Source of the DNA: UBA5972 sp964567685
GTDB lineage: Bacteria > Pseudomonadota > Alphaproteobacteria > Rhodobacterales > Rhodobacteraceae
NCBI GenBank assembly: GCA_964567685.1
Contig: CAZMNO010000009.1
Span: 1 to 64,000, forward strand
Reading direction: 5' to 3'
DNA length: 64,000 nucleotides
The position numbers and the translations under genes are program-made. The notes under the pieces are model-generated. The model was not told the DNA's origin and ran no database searches. It saw nothing but the letters and a program-made list of their open reading frames with translations. Shown piece after piece: positions 52,426-62,092 of this stretch. Each line of letters begins with the position of its first letter. Position 1 is the first letter of the stretch.

Positions 52426-53298
52426 ATGACATATCAGCTTGCTATCGGTGATCGCACCTATTCCAGCTGGTCGCTGCGCGGCTGGCTTTTGTTTGACACA
52501 TTCGACCTGCCGGTCAGGGTTCACTCCGCGCGCATGTATACGCCGGAATTTGACCAGTTGCTGGCGGATTTTGCCCCGGCTCGGCTGGTACCGGCGATGA
52601 AGATGCCCGCGGGCGACGTGATTTATGACACACTGGCCATGGCGGAGGCGCTGGCAGAGGCGCATCCTGACAAGCCCTTTTGGCCTGATGAAGCACCCGC
52701 GCGTGCACTCGCACGCTCGATCACGGCCGAAATGCACTCTGGTTTCAGTGCCTTACGCGATGCCTGCACAATGAACCTGCGCTGTGCATTCGAGGGCTTC
52801 AGCCCGCATGACGACGTGCTGGCGGACCTTGCCCGGATTGATCAGTTATGGACATTGGCGCGGGAACGCTTTGGCCAATCGGGTCCCTGGCTTTTCGGCG
52901 ACTGGTCCGTGGCCGATGTGTTTTACGGCCCCGTGGCGACAAGAATCGCAACCTATGGCCTGCCGGTCGGCACTTTGGCGCAGGACTATGTTGTGGCGCA
53001 TCTGGCGCACCCCTCATTCCGCCGCTGGCGCGCCATGGGCATCGCGCAGAACTACATTCAGCCGGGCTATGATCTGGACCTGCCCGAGGCGGACTGGCCC
53101 GGCCCGCCGCGGTTGGCAGCGAAACCTGTGGCGGAGGGCGTGGCGGAAAACGACACCTGCCCTTATTCCGGTGATCCAGTGACCGATCTGATGATGGCGG
53201 AAGGGCGGATTTTTGGCTTTTGCAATCCGTTTTGCCGCGACAAGACCGTGGCGGATGCGCTCGCCTGGCCTGCTTTCGTTAAGATTTACCAAAAATAA
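52426..53298 (+). CDS. Glutathione S-transferase family protein with C-terminal Cys cluster
   Basis: The 290-residue protein has an N-terminal thioredoxin-like GST domain (TYSSWSLRGWLL; DTLAMAEALAE) and the alpha-helical GST_C domain (to about 212). A C-terminal extension of about 65 residues contains CPYSGDPVTD and FGFCNPFCRDK, three cysteines in a pattern that could bind metal. The extension is more than a normal GST has. The activity is unknown. Confidence 0.85.
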   Translation: MTYQLAIGDRTYSSWSLRGWLLFDTFDLPVRVHSARMYTPEFDQLLADFAPARLVPAMKMPAGDVIYDTLAMAEALAEAHPDKPFWPDEAPARALARSITAEMHSGFSALRDACTMNLRCAFEGFSPHDDVLADLARIDQLWTLARERFGQSGPWLFGDWSVADVFYGPVATRIATYGLPVGTLAQDYVVAHLAHPSFRRWRAMGIAQNYIQPGYDLDLPEADWPGPPRLAAKPVAEGVAENDTCPYSGDPVTDLMMAEGRIFGFCNPFCRDKTVADALAWPAFVKIYQK

Positions 53299-53345
53299 AC
53301 CATGTCCGATTAACCCTTTTCTCATCTCCAAGGGGAAAGGGTCAG

Positions 53346-54857
53346 ATGGTCGCCAAAGCCTATACGGTGGCATTTCAGGGGGTAGACGCGCGGCTGGTCG
53401 AAGTGCAATGCGCCGTGACCGCTGGCCTGCCCTCCTTTGCTCTGGTCGGTTTGCCGGACAAGGCAGTATCGGAGGCGCGCGAACGGGTGCGCGCAGCCCT
53501 GACGGCGATGTCGATCGCCCTTCCGGCCAAGCGTATCACCATCAACCTCTCTCCTGCCGATCTGCCCAAGGAAGGCTCGCATTTCGACTTGCCCATTGCG
53601 CTGGCCTTGCTGGCGGCCCTGGATGTGCTGCCACAGGACGAAGTCGCACAGATCGTCGCGTTGGGGGAATTGTCGCTCGATGGGGCGCTGGTGCCGGTGA
53701 TCGGGGCATTACCGGCTGCGGTCACTGCCGCGGAGGAGGGGTGTCGGCTCGTATGCCCGCAAGGGTGCGGTGCCGAGGCGGCCTGGGTGGGGGCGGTTGA
53801 GGTGACGGCACCCGCAACCCTGCTTGATTGCGTCAACCATTTCACCGGGCGTGCGGTCATCTCGCCTGCCGAGCCCGGCGAAGTGACCAACCCGGCCTCG
53901 GCCAAAGACCTGCGTGACGTCAAGGGGCAGGAACGTGCCAAGCGGGCGTTGGAAATTGCCGCTGCCGGGCGACATCATCTCTTTATGGTTGGTTCCCCGG
54001 GCAGCGGCAAATCCATGCTGGCGGCCAGAATGCCCGGCATTCTGCCCCCGCTGGAAGCCGAAGAGGCGCTGGAAACCTCGATGATCCATTCCCTTGCCGG
54101 GCTGCTGGATGAGGGTGGCATTTCGCGCACAAGGCCTTTTCGCACGCCGCATCACACATCTTCGATGGCGGCGATTGTCGGCGGTGGGCGCGGGGCGAAA
54201 CCCGGCGAGATATCGCTGGCGCATCACGGGGTGCTGTTTCTGGACGAGTTTCCGGAATTTCCGCGCACCGTCCTGGAAACCCTGCGCCAGCCGATCGAAA
54301 CCGGCGATGTGGTGGTTGCCCGCGCCAATGCCCATATCCGCTATCCCTGTAGTTTTCTGCTGGTGGCGGCGGCCAACCCTTGCAAATGCGGGTATCTCAC
54401 CGATCCCGGTCGTGCCTGCAACCGGGCACCGCTTTGCGGGGAAGACTATATCGGCCGTATATCCGGCCCTCTGATGGATCGGTTCGATCTGCGCCTTGAA
54501 GTGCCGCCGGTGACGGTTGAAAACCTTGGACTGCCGGATACCGGTGACGGCTCTGCCAAGGTGGCCGAGCGGGTGCTGCGCGCGCGCCGAACACAGGTTG
54601 CGCGGTTTGCCGAACACGACGGTTGCCGGGTCAATGCGGATGCAGAGGGCGAGCTTTTGGAAGAGATCACCGCGCCTGACGCAGAGGGGGCAAAGCTGTT
54701 GAATGATGCCGCTGCGCGGTTTCACCTGACGGCGCGTGGCTATCACCGGGTTCTGAGAGTGGCGCGAACAATCGCCGATCTGGATGGGGTCGAACAAGTG
54801 GCCAAACCGCATCTGGCGGAGGCGATTTCGTTTCGCCTGATGCAGGGCGGCGGGTGA
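53346..54857 (+). CDS. YifB/ComM family Mg-chelatase-like AAA+ ATPase
   Basis: The 503-residue ATPase has the N-terminal ComM domain (MVAKAYTVAFQGVDARLVEV, ERVRAALTAM), Walker A GSPGSGKSMLA (about 215), Walker B LFLDEFPEF, sensor regions and a C-terminal Mg_chelatase_C domain (HLTARGYHRVLRVARTIADL, cited in part). ComM is a helicase assisting branch migration in natural transformation; YifB-like proteins are widespread, so this is not itself a sign of competence. Confidence 0.93.
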   Translation: MVAKAYTVAFQGVDARLVEVQCAVTAGLPSFALVGLPDKAVSEARERVRAALTAMSIALPAKRITINLSPADLPKEGSHFDLPIALALLAALDVLPQDEVAQIVALGELSLDGALVPVIGALPAAVTAAEEGCRLVCPQGCGAEAAWVGAVEVTAPATLLDCVNHFTGRAVISPAEPGEVTNPASAKDLRDVKGQERAKRALEIAAAGRHHLFMVGSPGSGKSMLAARMPGILPPLEAEEALETSMIHSLAGLLDEGGISRTRPFRTPHHTSSMAAIVGGGRGAKPGEISLAHHGVLFLDEFPEFPRTVLETLRQPIETGDVVVARANAHIRYPCSFLLVAAANPCKCGYLTDPGRACNRAPLCGEDYIGRISGPLMDRFDLRLEVPPVTVENLGLPDTGDGSAKVAERVLRARRTQVARFAEHDGCRVNADAEGELLEEITAPDAEGAKLLNDAAARFHLTARGYHRVLRVARTIADLDGVEQVAKPHLAEAISFRLMQGGG

Positions 54858-54869
54858 AACGAGGCGCGG

Positions 54870-55796
54870 TCAGGGGCGTTTGGGCATGCCGAGCGTTTCA
54901 GCGATAAACGCGGCAACCTCTTCCAGCGCCCGGTCTGCCTCTCTCAGCCGCCCCTGAAACATCTGCCAGACATGCGGCACCCTCTCCCAAACGTCCAGTC
55001 GCGCCATGCAGCCTTGCGCTTTGAGCACCTCAACCATGGACCGGCTGTCATCGAGCAGTATTTCGGTATCGCCCACCTGAACAAGCACCGGAGGCGCCTT
55101 GTCAAATGAACCAAATAGCGGTGAGGCACGCGGGTCACTCGCGTCAGCCCCCGCAAGATACATCTCGCGGACTTCCTGATGGCGCTCTGCCGGTAAAAAC
55201 GGATCGGCCTTGGCGTTTGTGGTGATCGTTTCCCCTGACATGGTCATGTCGGTCCAGGGTGAAAAGGCGAAGCAGGCTCCGGGGCGCGGTCGGTCTTCGC
55301 TGCATATCCGGTGCAAAAGCGCCAGCATCAGCCCGCCACCGGCACTGTCACCACCAAGGACGATGTTCGCCGGGTCATAGCCCCGCGCCAGCAAGGTTTC
55401 ATAGGTCAGCATTGCGTCATCAAGTGCTGCGGGGAACGCATGTTCGGGGGCCAGCCGGTATTCGGGCAGAACAGTGCGCATTCCGGTCAGGGCGGAAATC
55501 CGCGCCAGCATGGCGCGGTGCGTATCGGTGCCACCGATCACATAACCGCCGCCGTGAAGATACAGGATGACGCCGCCCTGATCAGGCGAACCGGTCGAAG
55601 CCCAAAGCACCGGAACAGAGCTTTCCAGTGTTGTAAATTGATCAGCAAGATAGGTTGCGAATGGCGGATCAACAAACAGCCAGCGCGCCTGTCGTGAAAA
55701 CCTGCGCCGGGTTTCAACCTCGTCGGTTTCCACGCGAAGGTGGCGTTTTTCGATATATCTGAGAATGAAGTTGAGCAGTCCCAGCCGGATTCTCAC
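54870..55796 (-). CDS. HSL-type alpha/beta hydrolase
   Basis: The 308-residue esterase/lipase of the hormone-sensitive-lipase family has the oxyanion motif YLHGGGYVIGG, nucleophile GGDSAGGGL, acid in DTEILLDDS and His in VPHVWQMF. The start is GTG, overlapping the stop of gshB by 3-4 bp (GTGA), so the two are cotranslated. Confidence 0.9.
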   Translation of the reverse strand: MRIRLGLLNFILRYIEKRHLRVETDEVETRRRFSRQARWLFVDPPFATYLADQFTTLESSVPVLWASTGSPDQGGVILYLHGGGYVIGGTDTHRAMLARISALTGMRTVLPEYRLAPEHAFPAALDDAMLTYETLLARGYDPANIVLGGDSAGGGLMLALLHRICSEDRPRPGACFAFSPWTDMTMSGETITTNAKADPFLPAERHQEVREMYLAGADASDPRASPLFGSFDKAPPVLVQVGDTEILLDDSRSMVEVLKAQGCMARLDVWERVPHVWQMFQGRLREADRALEEVAAFIAETLGMPKRP

Positions 55797-56740
55797 CGGT
55801 TCGCCCGCCGCTTTTCAATCGCCTCCCAGATCAGGGCCGCGACGTTGATCTGATCAAAGCGTTCAAGCTCCTGAATGCCGGTTGGCGAGGTGACGTTGAT
55901 CTCCGTCAGACTGCCTCCGATCACATCGATGCCGACGAAGACCTGGCCTTTTTCGCGTAAAAGCGGGCCGATCCGGGCGCAAATCTCAAGATCACGCTCG
56001 CTCAGGCCGGCCTTTTCCGGGCGGCCGCCGACATGCATGTTGGAGCGGGTTTCGCCTTTGGCTGGCACACGGTTGATCGCGCCGACCGGCTCACCATCGA
56101 CCAGAATGATGCGTTTGTCGCCCGCGGCCACGTCATGCAGGAATTTCTGCGCGATCAGCGGTTCGCGGTTGATGCCGGTGAAGAGCTCATGCAGGGAATT
56201 AAGGTTGCGGTCGTTGGGATCGAGGCGGAAAACACCGGCGCCGCCATTGCCGTAAAGTGGTTTCAGGATGATATCGCCATGCGCATCCTTGAAGGATTTG
56301 AGGGTCTCAAGATCGCGGGCGATGGTGGTTGGGGGGGTGAGGTCGGGAAACTGCAGCACCAGCAGTTTTTCCGGATAATTACGCACCCATTTCGGGTCGT
56401 TGACGACAAGGGTTTCAGGATGCACCATCTCAAGAATATGCGTGGTGGTGATATAGCCCATGTCAAAGGGTGGGTCCTGGCGCAGCCAGACAACGTCGAA
56501 ATCTGCCAGGTCAACTTGCCGGAAATCGCCGGTCGAGAAATGATTGCCCTGTTCGCGGCGCACGGTCAGCGGCCAGCCGCGGGCGGTTACCCTGCCCTGT
56601 TCATAGGCCAGATGGTCCGGCGTGTAGTAAAACAGCGAATGCCCGCGCGCCTGGGCTTCTTCGGCAAGGCGAAACGAGCTGTCGGCATCGATATCGACGT
56701 TGTCTATCGGGTCCATCTGAAGGGCAATTGCTAGTGACAT
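55793..56740 (-). CDS. gshB: Glutathione synthetase
   Basis: GshB joins gamma-glutamylcysteine and glycine with ATP. The 315-residue ATP-grasp protein has IALQMDPIDNVDIDADSSF, YTPDHLAYEQGR, LKPLYGNGGAGVFRL, and GIDVIGGSLTEINVTSPTG. The ATG at 56740 has AAGG nine bases upstream; the nine codons from 56767 are an unlikely extension. It follows yraN and rsmI on the same strand. Confidence 0.96.
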   Translation of the reverse strand: MSLAIALQMDPIDNVDIDADSSFRLAEEAQARGHSLFYYTPDHLAYEQGRVTARGWPLTVRREQGNHFSTGDFRQVDLADFDVVWLRQDPPFDMGYITTTHILEMVHPETLVVNDPKWVRNYPEKLLVLQFPDLTPPTTIARDLETLKSFKDAHGDIILKPLYGNGGAGVFRLDPNDRNLNSLHELFTGINREPLIAQKFLHDVAAGDKRIILVDGEPVGAINRVPAKGETRSNMHVGGRPEKAGLSERDLEICARIGPLLREKGQVFVGIDVIGGSLTEINVTSPTGIQELERFDQINVAALIWEAIEKRRANR

Positions 56741-56810
56741 CGGAACCGGCCTTTCCGTAAAAAGCATTTGGTTCCTATCTGGTCCAAGAAAGGCCGGGTT
56801 GCAACCGGTG

Positions 56811-57164
56811 CTATGCGCAGATGGCGTTTTCCACGAGTTCTATGCGGCCTTTGGCATCAACCAGTGCCACATCAAAGCGGGCCGCGCTGTCTTGTCCGGA
56901 GGGTTCGCCTTCAAGGAAGATCGAGGCTGATTGGTAAATTCTTTCAATTTGCCGTGCGCTCAGCCGGTGCGCTGCTTGGCTTAGGCTGCGGCTTTTCTTG
57001 ACTTCAACAAAGATGACATTGCCGTCTTTGCGCGTAATCAGATCAATTTCACCAGCCGCAGAGCGCCAGCGTTTGGCGGCAATCTTGTGGCCGTTTCGTG
57101 AATAATGGCGCGCAACTGAGTCTTCTGCTGCCAATCCGCTTTGATAGGATGTTGCGCCGCTCAT
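56811..57164 (-). CDS. YraN family (UPF0102) protein
   Basis: The 117-residue nuclease-like protein has RHYSRNGHKIAAKRWRSAAG, then GEIDLITRKDGNVIFVEVKKS, cited here as GEIDLI and FVEVKKS, the restriction-endonuclease-like core. The function is unknown; it is nearly always next to rsmI, and here overlaps it by 4 bp. Confidence 0.93.
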   Translation of the reverse strand: MSGATSYQSGLAAEDSVARHYSRNGHKIAAKRWRSAAGEIDLITRKDGNVIFVEVKKSRSLSQAAHRLSARQIERIYQSASIFLEGEPSGQDSAARFDVALVDAKGRIELVENAICA

Positions 57165-58087
57165 TTTCGTTTCTCCATTTGCAGAGCTTCCTGATAGACC
57201 AGTTTTCGTGGAAAACCGGTTTGCGCAGCCACCCGGTCGACCGCGTCACGCAGGGAAGTGTTTTCTTCCAGGGCCGAATTCAGCAAATCTGACAGAATAT
57301 CCTGATCAACATCCCGTTCCTGTGCCGGACCGACTACCAAAACGATTTCACCTTTTGGAGTTACCGTTTCATATTTCCCGGCCAGTTCAGCCAGCGACCC
57401 GCGCCGCACCTCTTCAAACTTCTTGGTCAGTTCGCGGCAAACTGCTGCCTGCCGGTCCCCACCCAGAGCTTGCACCATATCCGTTAAAGTTTTGCCAACG
57501 CGTCTGGGACTTTCGTAGAATACCAGACTACCGGGGATCTGCGCGTAAGAAGCCAGTGTTTTTGTGCGCGCCGCCTTTTTTTGCGGCAGAAAGCCGGCAA
57601 AGAAAAACCTGTCGGTCGGCAGTCCCGCCACGCTCAGTGCCGCAAGCAGGGCCGAGGCACCCGGGGTAGAAAACACCGGCAACCCGGCAGCAATTGCCTC
57701 GCGTGCCAAGGCATATCCCGGATCTGCGATCAGAGGCGTACCGGCATCCGAGACATAGGCCAGCGACTTCCCCTCTTTAATCAGGCCAATCAGCCTGGGC
57801 CTCTGCGCCGGTCCGTTGTGGTCGTGATAGGGCAATATCCGCCTGCCATCGAGGCTGACCCCGTGAATATCCAGCAGCCTTCGGGTATTTCTTGTATCCT
57901 CGGCGGCCAGAACATCCGCCGAGGAAAGGATATCAAGCGCTCTCAGCGTAATATCGCGGGCCGATCCGATGGGTGTTGCGACAAAATAGAGGCCTGGCAG
58001 CAGGGATTGGTGATGATCTGTCAACAATTCCACCTTTGACAACGGGAAGCGTTTACTTGCGGGCAGCAGTTCTTTAGGTTTTGGCAC
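57161..58087 (-). CDS. rsmI: 16S rRNA (cytidine-1402-2'-O)-methyltransferase
   Basis: RsmI methylates C1402 of 16S rRNA. The 308-residue tetrapyrrole-methylase-fold protein has GLYFVATPIGSARDITLRAL, AAEDTRNTRRLL, YVSDAGTPLIADPG and FYESPRRVGKTL. The start is GTG at 58087; later starts are possible because the fold begins only at about residue 30. It is divergent from the LpoA-like gene. Confidence 0.94.
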   Translation of the reverse strand: MPKPKELLPASKRFPLSKVELLTDHHQSLLPGLYFVATPIGSARDITLRALDILSSADVLAAEDTRNTRRLLDIHGVSLDGRRILPYHDHNGPAQRPRLIGLIKEGKSLAYVSDAGTPLIADPGYALAREAIAAGLPVFSTPGASALLAALSVAGLPTDRFFFAGFLPQKKAARTKTLASYAQIPGSLVFYESPRRVGKTLTDMVQALGGDRQAAVCRELTKKFEEVRRGSLAELAGKYETVTPKGEIVLVVGPAQERDVDQDILSDLLNSALEENTSLRDAVDRVAAQTGFPRKLVYQEALQMEKRK

Positions 58088-58128
58088 AATCAGGCTACAG
58101 CTGACCAGTCATTTAGGAGCTCCGGTTT

Positions 58129-59301
58129 ATGTCTTCTGTTTTCCCGCAGGCCCAACGCCCGTTTCGGTTGTTGCTTCTGGCGCTGGTGACTGTCTTTCTC
58201 AGTGCTTGTGAACTTGAATTTGGTGGCCGGACCCCGGTCGTCAACACGCGCGCACCGGTTCCCGTGGCCTTGCTGATCCCGTTTGGATCAGAGGAATCCA
58301 ACAACGACATTCTGGCGACAAGCCTGCAGAACGCAGCCCAGCTTGCGGTCAGCGACCTTGGCGAGGTCAAGATCGACCTCAGGGTCTATCCGACAGCTGG
58401 CAGCCCGGATGCGGCGGCTGAGGCGGCAACAAAAGCTGCCAACGAGGGGGCAAAAATCATTCTTGGCCCGGTATTTGCAGATGCCGCCAATGCCGCCGGT
58501 GCTGCTGTCTCTTCACGCGGGTTGAGCGTTCTGAGTTTCTCCAACAACACGGAAGTCGCAGGCGGTAATATTTTCATTCTGGGGCATACATTTGAGAATA
58601 CCGCAGACCGGCTGGTACGGTATGCCGCAAGCAAAGGGTTGGGAAATGTTCTGGTCGTGCACGCCAACAACCTGACCGGGCAGGTCGGGCGCAAGGCGGT
58701 TGAGCGGGCAGCCGCAAATTCCGGTTCGGAATTTACCGGCTCTGCTTCCTATGAGTTCTCGCAACAGGGTGTGATTTCCGCTGTACGCGACATTTCCAAG
58801 CAGGTGCGTGACACCAATACCAACACCATCGTCTTTGCCTCCGATACGGCCGGGGCCCTGCCGATTCTGGCACAATTGCTGCCGGAAAACGGTGTCGACC
58901 CGAAGGAGGTCAAGTTCATGGGGCTGACGCGCTGGGATATTCCAACCCAGACACTGTCGCTGACCGGGCTGCAGGGTGGGTGGTTTGCCCTGCCCGACCC
59001 ATCGCTTTCGGGCAGTTTTCGTGATCGGTATCTGCAGGCTTACGGGCAGCAACCGCATCCGCTGGCGGGAATCGCCTATGACGGAATTGCCGCCATCGGC
59101 GCGTTGGTGTCCAGCGGCAAATCGGATGCGCTCAGCCGCGAGAACCTGACACAGAGGTCAGGCTTTGCCGGGGTAAACGGCGTTTTCCGCCTGTTGCCGG
59201 ACGGCACGAATGAACGGGCGATGGCGGTTGTGGAGATTGAAGACAATCAGGTGAAAGTTATTGACCCTGCCCCAAGAAGCTTTGGCGCAGCCGGCCTCTG
59301 A
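58129..59301 (+). CDS. LpoA-like penicillin-binding protein activator lipoprotein
   Basis: The 390-residue lipoprotein has a signal ending in LSAC (Cys27) and a periplasmic-binding-protein type I fold: VALLIPFGSEESNNDILATSL, SLQNAAQLAVSDL, GPVFADAANAAG and GIAYDGIAAIGALV. The family (LppC/LpoA) activates class A penicillin-binding proteins from the outer membrane in enterics; in alphaproteobacteria the partner is not settled. TAGGAGC precedes the ATG. Its end may overlap glnD. Confidence 0.88.
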   Translation: MSSVFPQAQRPFRLLLLALVTVFLSACELEFGGRTPVVNTRAPVPVALLIPFGSEESNNDILATSLQNAAQLAVSDLGEVKIDLRVYPTAGSPDAAAEAATKAANEGAKIILGPVFADAANAAGAAVSSRGLSVLSFSNNTEVAGGNIFILGHTFENTADRLVRYAASKGLGNVLVVHANNLTGQVGRKAVERAAANSGSEFTGSASYEFSQQGVISAVRDISKQVRDTNTNTIVFASDTAGALPILAQLLPENGVDPKEVKFMGLTRWDIPTQTLSLTGLQGGWFALPDPSLSGSFRDRYLQAYGQQPHPLAGIAYDGIAAIGALVSSGKSDALSRENLTQRSGFAGVNGVFRLLPDGTNERAMAVVEIEDNQVKVIDPAPRSFGAAGL

Positions 59302-59320
59302 TCAACAGGGGGGCGCAGAA

Positions 59321-62092
59321 TTGGGCCAGAACGAAAGTGGGCTGATCTGTCCGCCCGATATCATTTTTGACACCAATTCGATCAGCGCGGCCATTGATGA
59401 GGCACTTGCCGGTGAGACTGATGAACGTGAGATGCGCGCACGCGCGGTCGAGCATCTCTCGCTTGCTTACAAGACGGGATTTCAGCGGATCAGTGACGCC
59501 TATAAAGCGGCCCCACGTCAGACCAGGCAAGTCACCCGCTCTTATTCCTGGCTGACCGATTGCCTGGTCAAAGAGGTCTTGCGCATCGCAACCCGGCATA
59601 TCCACCCATTGCCCAACCCAACCAGATCAGACCGGCTGACTATCCTTGCGGTTGGCGGGTACGGCCGGGGGGAAATGGCGCCGTTTTCAGATATTGATCT
59701 CTTGTTTCTTGTTCCGCACAGGCGAACCAAGCGGGCAGAAACCGTGGTTGAGTCGATGCTCTATATCTTCTGGGATCTGCGTCTGAAGATTGGGCATGCC
59801 ACGCGCACCACACCTGAATGTCTGAAGCTGGGAAAGGACGACTACACGATCCGCACGGCGCTGCTGGAGGGGCGGTTTCTTGACGGTGACAAAGACCTTG
59901 CGGATGAGCTTGACCGCAGGCTGTGGGCCGATCTGTTCCGTGATACGGGGGCCGAGTTTGTCGAGGCCAAACTCTTGGAACGCGGCGAGCGGCACAAAAG
60001 GCAGGGCGGTCAGCGTTATATGGTTGAACCGAATGTGAAAGAGGGCAAAGGCGGCCTGCGCGATCTGCAGTCTTCGTTCTGGATCGCGAAATATCTGCAC
60101 CAGGTCCAGCGCCCACGAGAATTCGTTCAACTCGGCATGTTCACCCAGGCCGAGTTCGATATTTTTGCTGAGGCCGATAATTTTCTGTGGACTGTGCGCT
60201 GCCATATGCACCTGATCGCTGGCCGCGCGCAGGAGCATCTTACCTTTGACACCCAGGTCGGCGTTGCCGCAGCACTTGGCTATAAAGACGAAGGCGGGCG
60301 GCGCGCGGTTGAGCATTTCATGCAGGATTATTTCCGCTACGCGACACAGGTTGGCGAGCTGACCCGTGTTTTCCTGACCGGGCTTGAGGCCCGGCATGTC
60401 AAACGACAGCCGCGTATGGGCGAGTTCCTGTCAAGCGCCGGACGGCGCCTCAGAACCCGGATCTCGGCCGGGTTCAAGATCGATCAGGGCCGGTTGACCG
60501 TTACGGACGAAGCGCGGTTTCTGTCTGATCCTTTGAACCTGTTGCGCGTCTTTGAAGAGGGGTTGCGCACACGCTATCTGATCCATCCGGATGTCATGCG
60601 TCTGATCGCGGCCAATCTTGACAAGATCGACCAGAACATGCGCGACAACCCCGAGGCCAACCGCATCTTTCTGGACATGCTCCTGGATCACGGCAATCCT
60701 GAGCGTGGCCTCAGGCGGATGAACGAACTGGGGGTTCTGGGGGCCTTCATTCCAGAGTTTCAGCCGATCGTGGCGATGATGCAGTTCAACATGTATCACC
60801 ACTACACGGTGGATGAGCACACGATTCAGTGCATCTCGATCCTCAGCCAGATCGAACATGGTGAACTGGTTGAAGATCTGCCTGTTGCCTCGGGTATTCT
60901 GGAACGCGGGGTCAATCGAAAGGTGTTGTTTGTGGCCTTGTTGCTGCACGATATCGGTAAGGGCCGGGACGAGGATCACTCGGTTCTGGGTGCCCGCATC
61001 GCCAAGGATCTGTGCCCGCGGCTCGGGCTTGAACCGGCTGAATGCGAGGCCGTTCAGTGGCTGGTGCGCAACCATTTGCTGATGTCCGATGTTGCCCAGA
61101 AACGCGACCTGAGTGATCCACGTACGGTGCGTGATTTCGCCCGCTTTGTTGGCAGTCGCACCCGGTTGAAACTGATGACGGTTCTGACGGTTTGCGATAT
61201 TCGCGGTGTCGGTCCGGGGACGTGGAACAACTGGAAGGCCCAGTTGTTGCGCGATCTTTACCACGCCACCAGGTCTGCCCTGACCACGGGTATCGATGAA
61301 GAAGCGCAGACAAGACGGGTTGATGAGGCGCGTGAGGCGCTGGTTGCCGCCTTGGAAAACTGGGACAAAGCGGCACTGGAAACTGAGCTTGGGCGGCACT
61401 ACGACCCCTATTGGCAGGGGCTTGATACAGAAACACAGGTGATTTTCGCCCATCTTCTGAAACAGATCGGTGATGATATCGTCAAATCCGATTTCAAGCC
61501 GGACCCTGACCGTGATGCCACCCGCGCCTGTTTCGTTTTGCCCGATCATCCGGGGATATTCTCGCGTCTTTCCGGTGCGCTGGCACTGGTCGGGGCGAAT
61601 GTGGTCGATGCGCGGACCTATACATCATCGGATGGCTACGCGACTTCGGTTTTCTGGATTCAGGACGCCAATGGAAAACCCTACGAGCAATCGAGGCTGA
61701 GACGTCTGAGCGCGATGGTCAGTAAGGCGCTGAAAGGCGAGGTCGTCGCCCGCGATGCACTGAAGGACCGCGACAAGTTCAAGAAACGCGAACGCGATTT
61801 CATTGTTCCGACCGAGATCACTTTTGATAATGAAGGTTCCGAGATTTACACGATTATCGAGGTCGATACCCGTGATCGACCGGGATTGCTTTATGATCTC
61901 ACCCGCACGATTTCGACGAACAACTTCTATATCGCTTCGGCGGTCATTGCGACATACGGGGTGCAGGCGGTGGATGTCTTTTACGTCAAAGACATGTTCG
62001 GGCTGAAAATTCACAGCGAGAACAAACGCGAGGCGCTGAAGCAGAAACTGCTGGATGCAATTGAGCGCGGCACCGAAGGGGCGATGGCATGA
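59321..62092 (+). CDS. glnD: Protein-PII uridylyltransferase/uridylyl-removing enzyme
   Basis: GlnD senses glutamine and modifies PII. The protein has the nucleotidyltransferase motif GGYGRGEMAPFSDIDLLF, cited here as GGYGRGEMAPFSDID, a PII-UTase linker, an HD domain (LLLHDIGKGRDEDHS) and two C-terminal ACT domains (CFVLPDHPGIFSRL; EVDTRDRPGLLYDLTRT). About 923 residues from the TTG at 59321, which has AGGGGGG eight bases upstream. A TTG at 59261 is also possible and would overlap the previous gene by 41 bp. The frame ends 4 bp into murJ. Confidence 0.96.
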   Translation: MGQNESGLICPPDIIFDTNSISAAIDEALAGETDEREMRARAVEHLSLAYKTGFQRISDAYKAAPRQTRQVTRSYSWLTDCLVKEVLRIATRHIHPLPNPTRSDRLTILAVGGYGRGEMAPFSDIDLLFLVPHRRTKRAETVVESMLYIFWDLRLKIGHATRTTPECLKLGKDDYTIRTALLEGRFLDGDKDLADELDRRLWADLFRDTGAEFVEAKLLERGERHKRQGGQRYMVEPNVKEGKGGLRDLQSSFWIAKYLHQVQRPREFVQLGMFTQAEFDIFAEADNFLWTVRCHMHLIAGRAQEHLTFDTQVGVAAALGYKDEGGRRAVEHFMQDYFRYATQVGELTRVFLTGLEARHVKRQPRMGEFLSSAGRRLRTRISAGFKIDQGRLTVTDEARFLSDPLNLLRVFEEGLRTRYLIHPDVMRLIAANLDKIDQNMRDNPEANRIFLDMLLDHGNPERGLRRMNELGVLGAFIPEFQPIVAMMQFNMYHHYTVDEHTIQCISILSQIEHGELVEDLPVASGILERGVNRKVLFVALLLHDIGKGRDEDHSVLGARIAKDLCPRLGLEPAECEAVQWLVRNHLLMSDVAQKRDLSDPRTVRDFARFVGSRTRLKLMTVLTVCDIRGVGPGTWNNWKAQLLRDLYHATRSALTTGIDEEAQTRRVDEAREALVAALENWDKAALETELGRHYDPYWQGLDTETQVIFAHLLKQIGDDIVKSDFKPDPDRDATRACFVLPDHPGIFSRLSGALALVGANVVDARTYTSSDGYATSVFWIQDANGKPYEQSRLRRLSAMVSKALKGEVVARDALKDRDKFKKRERDFIVPTEITFDNEGSEIYTIIEVDTRDRPGLLYDLTRTISTNNFYIASAVIATYGVQAVDVFYVKDMFGLKIHSENKREALKQKLLDAIERGTEGAMA

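Noticed and set aside
53346..54857. Magnesium chelatase subunit for bacteriochlorophyll synthesis
   Set aside because: The N-terminal ComM domain and overall order identify YifB/ComM; no bch genes are nearby.
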